NCBI RefSeq assembly: GCF_014199685.1
Contig: NZ_JACHNZ010000012.1
Span: forward strand, 27,958-91,957
DNA: 64,000 bases
From: Sphingosinicella soli
GTDB taxonomy: Bacteria > Pseudomonadota > Alphaproteobacteria > Sphingomonadales > Sphingomonadaceae
Reading direction: 5' to 3'
Within the stretch, counting starts at the first letter, position 1. Every line of letters begins with the position of its first letter. A program made the translations under genes and the position numbers. Shown in pieces: positions 58,179-64,000 of this stretch. Under the pieces are notes generated by a model. That model ran no database searches and was not told the DNA's origin. It was given only the letters and a program-made list of their open reading frames with translations.

Positions 58179-59141
58179 GTGGACAAACTGACGCGACCCG
58201 AGGGCATGGATCTCTTTGGAATCATGACCGTTTTGTGGAAGCGACGACTTGTGATCCTTCTCGCCGCTATGCTGGGCGTGGGGGCAGCCGTCATTTATCT
58301 GCATTATGCCACCTTCTACTATACATCTGAATTGCGCGTGACGCCTGTCCAAGAAGATGCCGGCAACCTCGGCGGCGGGTTGGGTGGCCTGGCTTCGATG
58401 GCGGGTTTCAGTCTGGGCAAGGGCATGCAGGCTACATCCTTTGACCTTTACCTGGAAGAGCTGGGCTCGCGCGAGGTGGCGCAGGAACTGAGCCTCGATC
58501 ACGCGTTGATGCAAACGGTCTTCGTCGATCGGTGGGATGCGCGAACCGGTCAATGGCGGCAGCCGCAGGGTAATCTGGAGAGTGTCAAGCGAGCGGTCAA
58601 GCGGCTATTAGGCGTTCCTATCTACAGCTGGCGTCCCCCAGGTGCTCCGGATCTGCAGCAGTATATAGTCACCAACCTGGAGGTGGAGGACAGCGATGAA
58701 AAATCGGCCACAGTTCTGCGCTTCGAGCATCGTGACCCTCGTTTCGCCCACACGCTGCTTTGGCGCCTGCACCGCACCGCCGACGATGCTGTAAGCCGGC
58801 GCGCCCTTGCACGCACCACTGCCTATATCGCCTATCTCGAAGCGAAACTGGCCCAAGTGACACTGACCGAGCACCGTCAAGCGCTGGGCCAGAGCCTAAT
58901 CGAGCAGGAGCGCCAACGCATGATCGCCAGTTCGGGGCTGCCTTATGCCGCCGATCCGCTGGGCGACGTCGCCGTCTCGCCGCGGCCAACCTGGCCTAGG
59001 CCACTGTCTGTGCTACTGCTGGGCTTGATTGGCGGTGGCGTCATCGGCATGATTGCCGCCTTCTTTGCCCATATGCTGAGACAAATGCGGTCGACTGCGG
59101 CACATCCGCTTGGCACACTGGATAATTCGAACGCGCCTTGA
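58179..59141 (+). CDS. Wzz-type polysaccharide chain-length regulator
   Basis: 320-residue inner-membrane protein with one membrane segment near the N-terminus (about 22-43), a periplasmic domain with a Gly-rich stretch (NLGGGLGGLASMAGFS) and coiled-coil character, and a second membrane segment (about 277-300). This is the PCP/Wzz arrangement. GTG 58179 or ATG 58206 (MDLFGIM) may be the start. No tyrosine-kinase domain follows, so it is the Wzz class rather than Wzc. Confidence 0.85.
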   Translation: MDKLTRPEGMDLFGIMTVLWKRRLVILLAAMLGVGAAVIYLHYATFYYTSELRVTPVQEDAGNLGGGLGGLASMAGFSLGKGMQATSFDLYLEELGSREVAQELSLDHALMQTVFVDRWDARTGQWRQPQGNLESVKRAVKRLLGVPIYSWRPPGAPDLQQYIVTNLEVEDSDEKSATVLRFEHRDPRFAHTLLWRLHRTADDAVSRRALARTTAYIAYLEAKLAQVTLTEHRQALGQSLIEQERQRMIASSGLPYAADPLGDVAVSPRPTWPRPLSVLLLGLIGGGVIGMIAAFFAHMLRQMRSTAAHPLGTLDNSNAP

Positions 59142-59180
59142 CGGACGCTGCAAACAAAAACAACAATTGAGAGTGAGTAT

Positions 59181-60299
59181 ATGTCGAAGAGCAAAGTGGC
59201 CTTGATTACAGGCGTTACTGGTCAAGATGGCGCTTATCTTGCGGAGCTTTTGCTAGACAAGGGTTATGAGGTGCATGGCGTCAAACGCCGAACGTCGCTG
59301 TTCAATACCGATCGCATCGACCATCTCTTCCACGACCGCCACGAGGCTGGACGGCCGTTCACGCTTCATCATGGCGACCTGACCGACTCCTCATCACTTC
59401 TACGTATCATGCAGCAGGTGCAGCCCGACGAGGTCTACAATCTAGCGGCGCAGAGCCATGTCGCGGTCAGCTTCGAGGAGCCGGAATATACTGCCAATTC
59501 GGATGGCGTCGGAGTGCTGCGCCTGTTGGAGGCGATCCGCATTCTGGGCTTGGAGAAAAAAACCCGCTTCTATCAGGCCTCCACCTCAGAACTCTACGGC
59601 TTGGTTCAGGAGTCTCCCCAGAGTGAGACCACGCCTTTCTATCCACGCAGTCCTTATGCTGTTGCTAAGCTCTATGCATATTGGACCACTGTTAACTATC
59701 GCGAAGCCTACGGCATTTACGCCTGCAATGGCATCCTGTTCAATCATGAGTCGCCCCTGCGGGGCGAGACATTCGTCACCCGGAAAATTACCCGCGCCCT
59801 GGCACGCATCGGGCTAGGCCTCCAACGAGCGCTTTATCTGGGCAATCTGGACGCGCTCCGCGACTGGGGTCATGCGCGCGATTATGTGGAGATGCAGTGG
59901 CTCATGCTGCAGCAGGAGCAGCCGGAAGATTTCGTTATCGCCACCGGTGAACAGCACTCAGTGCGGGATTTCGTAAACTGTGCCGCTGAAGAGCTTGGCA
60001 TGCGCTTCGAATGGCGTGGTAAAGGTGTCGAAGAGGTGGGCGTGCTGGTTGCGGCAGAGGGGGGGCTGAAGACGCGCATCGGCGAGCCTGTGGTCCATGT
60101 GGATCCGCGCTATTTTCGCCCGACTGAGGTGGAAACGCTGTTGGGTGACGCGTCCAAGGCGCGGCGGAAGTTGGGATGGTCACCCCGCACGAGCTTCGCC
60201 GAGCTGGTTCGCGAGATGGCCGTGGCCGACCAGCGCGAGGCCGAGTTCGAACAGCAGATAAAAGGAAGCGGGCATAAGGCGCTGCGATACGAAAGCTGA
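59181..60299 (+). CDS. gmd: GDP-mannose 4,6-dehydratase
   Basis: Converts GDP-D-mannose to GDP-4-keto-6-deoxy-D-mannose. The 372 residues have the NADP loop [16 protein letters not shown] (about 9-24), [16 protein letters not shown], the catalytic STSELYG, and [12 protein letters not shown] with Tyr and Lys. Its product feeds both the ColD-type and the reductase genes that follow; fcl starts 2 nt after its stop. Confidence 0.97.
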   Translation: MSKSKVALITGVTGQDGAYLAELLLDKGYEVHGVKRRTSLFNTDRIDHLFHDRHEAGRPFTLHHGDLTDSSSLLRIMQQVQPDEVYNLAAQSHVAVSFEEPEYTANSDGVGVLRLLEAIRILGLEKKTRFYQASTSELYGLVQESPQSETTPFYPRSPYAVAKLYAYWTTVNYREAYGIYACNGILFNHESPLRGETFVTRKITRALARIGLGLQRALYLGNLDALRDWGHARDYVEMQWLMLQQEQPEDFVIATGEQHSVRDFVNCAAEELGMRFEWRGKGVEEVGVLVAAEGGLKTRIGEPVVHVDPRYFRPTEVETLLGDASKARRKLGWSPRTSFAELVREMAVADQREAEFEQQIKGSGHKALRYES

Positions 60300-60301
60300 G
60301 C

Positions 60302-61231
60302 ATGACCAAGACGCTTCTCCTAACGGGCGCCGGCGGCTTGGTCGGCCGCAATATCCTACAGAATCCGGCAATCATGCAGTGGACCATGCTGACACCCAGT
60401 CGTGACGACTTAGACTTGACCGACTGGGCGATGACGCGCGACTATGTGCGTCGGTACCGGCCGGACATCATCATCCATGGCGCTGGTCGCGTCGGTGGTA
60501 TTCAAGCGAACATAGCGCATCCGGTCGCCTTCCTAGTGGACAACCTCAACATTGGGAAAAACATTATCATGGCTGCACGCGAAGCCGGCGTGCCGAGGTT
60601 GCTGAACCTCGCGAGCTCCTGCATGTATCCGCGCAACGCGACAAATCCGCTGACTGAGGATTTCATCCTGAAGGGTGAGCTGGAACCGACCAATGAGGGC
60701 TATGCACTAGCCAAGATTTTCGCCACGCGGCTGTGTGAGTATATTATGCGGGAGCAGCAGGAGATGCACTACAAGACGCTCGTCCCTTGTAATCTTTATG
60801 GCTGCTACGACAAATTCGACCCGCGCCATTCCCACCTGATTCCAGCCATCATCCACAAGATTCACGAAGCTAGGGTTGCCGGCAGGGACGAGGTCGACAT
60901 CTGGGGCGATGGCACGGCACGCCGCGAGTTCATGTACGCCGGCGATGCCGCCGATGCCGTGCTGCGTGCAGCGGCCGAAATCGAGAGTATTCCGCCGCTG
61001 ATGAATATCGGCCTTGGGCATGATTATAGCATCAACGAATACTATACGGCTGCGGCCGAGGTGATCGGTTGGGAAGGGCGCTTCGTGCATGATCTGAGTA
61101 AGCCGGCCGGCATGAAGCAGAAACTTGTCAGCATAGAGCGCCAGACGGCCTGGGGTTGGAGCCCGGCCACCTCGCTTCACGACGGTATAGAGAGAACCTA
61201 CCGCCACTATCTTGAGGACAATCAGCCATGA
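60302..61231 (+). CDS. GDP-L-fucose synthase / GDP-L-colitose synthase-like epimerase-reductase
   Basis: 309-residue short-chain dehydrogenase of the Fcl/ColC type, which epimerises C3/C5 or C5 and reduces C4 of the 4-keto-6-deoxy sugar. It has LTGAGGLVGRNI, HGAGRVGGIQAN, SSCMYPRNA, the catalytic EGYALAKI, PCNLYGCYDKFDPRHSHLIPA, and WGDGTARREFMYA. Sequence alone leaves fucose or colitose open; the adjacent ColD homologue, overlapping by 4 nt, favours ColC. Confidence 0.88.
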   Translation: MTKTLLLTGAGGLVGRNILQNPAIMQWTMLTPSRDDLDLTDWAMTRDYVRRYRPDIIIHGAGRVGGIQANIAHPVAFLVDNLNIGKNIIMAAREAGVPRLLNLASSCMYPRNATNPLTEDFILKGELEPTNEGYALAKIFATRLCEYIMREQQEMHYKTLVPCNLYGCYDKFDPRHSHLIPAIIHKIHEARVAGRDEVDIWGDGTARREFMYAGDAADAVLRAAAEIESIPPLMNIGLGHDYSINEYYTAAAEVIGWEGRFVHDLSKPAGMKQKLVSIERQTAWGWSPATSLHDGIERTYRHYLEDNQP

Positions 61232-62394
61232 GCTTCCGATTCCCCTTGGCGACCACCTCTTGGGACAAGGCGGAATATGCCGCCATCCAGAAAGTCGTCG
61301 ACTCCGGCATGTTTACAATGGGGCCGCTGGTAAAGAGCTTCGAGGAACAGTTCGCGGCGTTTACCGGGAGTCGTCATGCCGTGATGGTCAATTCGGGCTC
61401 CTCGGCAAATCTGCTGATGGTCGCCGCACTTTTCTACACGAGCAATGATACGCTGCGATTGCAACCCGGCGATGAGGTGATCGTGCCTGCAGTGTCGTGG
61501 AGCACCACCTTTTATCCGCTGCATCAATATGGGCTGAAGCTGAAATTCGTCGACGTGGATCTGCAGACGCTAAACTTCGACCTGACGCAGCTGGAAGCTG
61601 CGGTTAGCGATCGGACGCGCATGATCATGGCCGTCAATCTGCTGGGCAATTCGAACGACTTTGCCCGAATCCGCAAGATCATCGACGGGCGAAACATCGT
61701 TCTGGTAGAAGACAATTGCGAGTCGATGGGCGCGACCTATCAAGGGCGGCAAACGGGCACCTTCGGCGTGATGGGTAGCTTCAGCGCTTTCTTCTCGCAC
61801 CACATCTCGACGATGGAAGGCGGCATTATCGTGACGGACGATGAAGAGCTCTACCACGTCCTCCTTAGCTTGCGAGCACATGGTTGGACCCGCAATCTGC
61901 CCAAGTTCAACCATGTTACAGGCGAGAAGAGCGACGATCCCTTCGAGGAATCCTTTCGGTTTGTCCTGCCGGGCTACAATTTTCGCCCGCTGGAGATGTC
62001 GGGCGCTGTCGGTATAGAGCAGGTCAAGAAGCTGCCGCACATTGTCGCCGAGCGACGTCGTAACGGGGGGCTATGGCAGAAGGTGATGGGTGATCATCCA
62101 GACCTGATCATCCAGCAGGAAATCGGCGCCAGCAGTTGGTTTGGCTTCAGCATTGTTATCCACCCGGGCTCGTCACTAACCAGGGAACAACTTACCGAGC
62201 GTCTCAATGAACTTGGCTTCGAGTGCCGTCCGATCGTAGCCGGCAATTTCACCAAGAATCCGGTAATGCGCTATTTCAATGCCGAGATATTTGATGATCT
62301 GCCCAATGCGGACCGTATCGACAGCCATGGCCTTTTCATCGGCAATCATCATTATCCGATCGACGAGGCCATCCTGCTGCTGCGCGACCTCTGA
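61228..62394 (+). CDS. colD: ColD-type GDP-4-keto-6-deoxy-D-mannose 3-dehydratase
   Basis: PLP enzyme of the DegT/DnrJ/EryC1 fold. Where sugar aminotransferases have the PLP-binding Lys, this has a His-His pair (His191/His192 in FFSHHISTMEGG). This is the change known from E. coli ColD and RfbH that turns the fold into a 3-deoxygenase. Other ColD-like stretches are DSGMFTMGP, SWSTTFYPLHQYGL, LVEDNCESMGATY, RAHGWTRNLPK and SSWFGFS. Length 388 equals the size recalled for E. coli ColD. It would convert the Gmd product to GDP-4-keto-3,6-dideoxymannose. ATG 61228 overlaps the fcl/colC stop. Confidence 0.9.
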   Translation: MSFRFPLATTSWDKAEYAAIQKVVDSGMFTMGPLVKSFEEQFAAFTGSRHAVMVNSGSSANLLMVAALFYTSNDTLRLQPGDEVIVPAVSWSTTFYPLHQYGLKLKFVDVDLQTLNFDLTQLEAAVSDRTRMIMAVNLLGNSNDFARIRKIIDGRNIVLVEDNCESMGATYQGRQTGTFGVMGSFSAFFSHHISTMEGGIIVTDDEELYHVLLSLRAHGWTRNLPKFNHVTGEKSDDPFEESFRFVLPGYNFRPLEMSGAVGIEQVKKLPHIVAERRRNGGLWQKVMGDHPDLIIQQEIGASSWFGFSIVIHPGSSLTREQLTERLNELGFECRPIVAGNFTKNPVMRYFNAEIFDDLPNADRIDSHGLFIGNHHYPIDEAILLLRDL

Positions 62395-62426
62395 CACAGG
62401 GTGGCGTACTGCCATAGGCATTGTTG

Positions 62427-63884
62427 ATGTCGCCATTCCGGGACCTACTGCCCATCGTCGTCGGTCGAACGGCCATGGCGATACTGTCGCTCGTCGCGAT
62501 CCGCTATGCCACTAAGCTTCTTGTCCCCGGGGAATATGGACAGCTCGCACTGCTGCTCGCCGTCCAGACTTTCTGCGGCCTGTTCCTAATCAACCCCGTC
62601 GGTCAGCATATTAACCGCAACACCCATCGCTGGTGGGACGACGGCACACTGCGTCCGCGTCTGCGGGGTTATCATCGCTATGTACTGGTGGTGGCGTTGG
62701 TTGGTAGTCTCGCTACGGTGGTGGTCGCGGCCCAGGCCAATGGCGTGCTGTCGGCCCTCGCCATGTTCGTCATGGTGATGGCTGCCACGTGGAATGCGAC
62801 ACTCGTGGCATTGCTTAACATGGTGGGCCTCCGCCATCAGTCGATCTTCTGGGGGCTGGTAACGGTAGTGGTAGGGCTGGGTGCCTCGGTGCTCCTTATC
62901 GCTCTTCGGGCCGAGGCCGCGGTCTGGTTCGTCGGACAGGCCATTGGCATGGCGCTTGGTGCCCTCGGTGCTTGGTGGGCACTCGATCGCCGGTTGCCGC
63001 CAAGGACGGAAGAGGAGGCGCTACGGCGGCTACCATTGCTCGACCGGGCGACCCTGCTGAAATATTGTCTGCCACTGGCGGCTGCCACTGGCTGCATGTG
63101 GCTTCAGCTTCATGGCTATCGTTTCGCCGTCGAACATTATTGGGGGTTGGCTGCTCTGGGTTATGTGGCCGTGGGCCTAGGCCTTGCTGCTCAGCTATGG
63201 GCGCTTGCCGAGGCACTTGCCTCTCAGTTCCTCCTGCCTTTCTTCTATCGTCGCGCGTCCCGCGGTGGTGCAGAGGCCACTCACGCACTGTCGGACCTGA
63301 TCAACACCCTTGGTCCCGTCTATCTCGTTCTTGCCGCAGCCATGCTCGCCGGTGCCCACGCCCTGCTCAGCCTGCTAGTCGACCCCCAATATGCGGGGGT
63401 CGTGCCGTTCGTGGTAGTTGGGACGGTGGTGGAATGCGCCCGCGCTACGGCTAATCTTTTAGCCAATGCTACTCAGATCACCCAGCGCACCCGAATGCTC
63501 GCTCTGCCCTGGGCGGTGGGGGCCGCCGCAGTGCTAATCGCCACGGCCACTATCGGTGCGGATGGCGCGCCGGCGGAGCGGCTATGGATACCGTTGGGCG
63601 GCGCGGCGCTGCTGATGCTAGGTAGCATGTGGTGGCGCATGCGCCGCGAACTTCGCTTCGAAGTTGATGCACTTCGCTGGTCCGCCGCAGTTTCGCTCGT
63701 CTTGGCAGCGGCAGTACTAGCGCTGTTCTGGCCGCTTCGGGTGGGCAGCCTGGGCGAGGCGCTGCTAACCGTGGGGACAGTCGGTGCAGTTGCCTTGATT
63801 GCGATTGCGGCCCTGCTGTGGTCCAATCCAGCCATGGCACGACTCGCGCAAGCACGAATCAATTTCAAAAAATCAATAAAATAG
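62427..63884 (+). CDS. Wzx-type polysaccharide repeat-unit flippase
   Basis: 485-residue membrane protein with about 12 hydrophobic segments, of the polysaccharide synthase/MATE-like flippase group. The N-terminus RDLLPIVVGRTAMAILSLVAIRYATKLL followed by VPGEYGQLALLLAV is typical. ATG 62427 is preferred to the TTG codons just before it. It would flip undecaprenyl-linked repeat units for the Wzy-like polymerase at 54.9 kb. It ends 23 nt before the IS-like end. Confidence 0.88.
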   Translation: MSPFRDLLPIVVGRTAMAILSLVAIRYATKLLVPGEYGQLALLLAVQTFCGLFLINPVGQHINRNTHRWWDDGTLRPRLRGYHRYVLVVALVGSLATVVVAAQANGVLSALAMFVMVMAATWNATLVALLNMVGLRHQSIFWGLVTVVVGLGASVLLIALRAEAAVWFVGQAIGMALGALGAWWALDRRLPPRTEEEALRRLPLLDRATLLKYCLPLAAATGCMWLQLHGYRFAVEHYWGLAALGYVAVGLGLAAQLWALAEALASQFLLPFFYRRASRGGAEATHALSDLINTLGPVYLVLAAAMLAGAHALLSLLVDPQYAGVVPFVVVGTVVECARATANLLANATQITQRTRMLALPWAVGAAAVLIATATIGADGAPAERLWIPLGGAALLMLGSMWWRMRRELRFEVDALRWSAAVSLVLAAAVLALFWPLRVGSLGEALLTVGTVGAVALIAIAALLWSNPAMARLAQARINFKKSIK

Positions 63885-63907
63885 AATGACTTGCCTGAGT
63901 TGTGGAT

Positions 63908-64000
63908 TGTCAATCGGCGTCCAAAAGGGACCCCCGATCGGCGTGCAAAAGGGACCCCACCGCGGCGTGGCGATCGGTTGATGTTGAGCGCGAGTTTCGC
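63908..64000. mobile_element. End of an IS21-family element, cut by window edge
   Basis: From TGT at 63908 the sequence has two 22-nt direct copies (63913-63934 and 63937-63958, one mismatch; core GGCGTCCAAAAGGGACCCC). Repeated ends of this kind, beginning TGT, are typical of IS21-family elements. The element extends to the right, beyond the window. The orientation of its istA/istB genes cannot be told; the minus strand remains open here and could be the 3' end of a transposition gene. No target duplication can be checked. Confidence 0.75.

Overview
The window is a dense, GC-rich chromosomal segment with short intergenic gaps, many 1-4 nt stop/start overlaps and frequent GTG/TTG starts. Gene content and order fit an alphaproteobacterium, most likely of the Sphingomonadales: an F1-only ATP synthase cluster atpHAGDC without the F0 genes, hrcA-grpE close to dnaK, TIGR02302 and TIGR02300 family proteins, DUF484-xerC, and a class II EPSP synthase. 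The species cannot be named from sequence alone.

Layout. 1-9.8 kb: protein quality control (partial dnaK, grpE, hrcA), a periplasmic copper chaperone, a HEXXH protein, rph-rdgB-hemW, an LpoA-like lipoprotein, and rsmI-yraN. 9.8-17.8 kb: gshB, dedA, xerC-DUF484, a transaldolase-type aldolase, priA and a three-gene methionine sulfoxide repair set (two msrB, one msrA; two of the three look exported). 18-23 kb: the F1 ATP synthase operon. 23-30 kb, minus strand: argH-lptM-lysA-TIGR02302-galU-hydrolase, with a TlpA-type lipoprotein diverging from argH. 30.8-35 kb, minus strand: rpmH-rnpA-yidD-yidC-engB-gst. The rnpA frame has no usual start codon except one upstream of rpmH, and an intrinsic-terminator-like hairpin lies between the rpmH promoter and rpmH. 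35-40.6 kb: comM, a dicarboxylate-type symporter, a Rieske oxygenase and an AmpG-like permease. 40.6-49.8 kb, minus strand: folC, accD, trpA, trpB, trpF, pyrF, lapA, ihfB, rpsA, cmk. 49.9-54 kb: wecB, the bfd/bfr iron-storage pair with a Fur-like box, aroA and TIGR02300, ending at a tRNA-Ala(GGC).

Immediately after the tRNA the character changes. About 780 nt of non-coding, apparently decayed sequence lead into a less GC-rich surface polysaccharide locus: a Wzy-like polymerase, a WecG/TagA-type and a GT4 glycosyltransferase, a Wzz chain-length regulator, gmd, a Fcl/ColC-type reductase, a ColD-type PLP enzyme with His-His where ordinary sugar aminotransferases have the lysine, and a Wzx flippase. 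The last ~90 bases carry terminal repeats typical of an IS21-family element. The gmd-colC-colD set predicts GDP-L-colitose (or a close 3,6-dideoxyhexose) made from GDP-mannose. It is probably assembled into a Wzx/Wzy-dependent glycan within a tRNA-bounded accessory region.

Intergenic palindromic repeats occur at seven to eight places, mostly at gene ends. No CRISPR array, rRNA, prophage or replication origin was seen.
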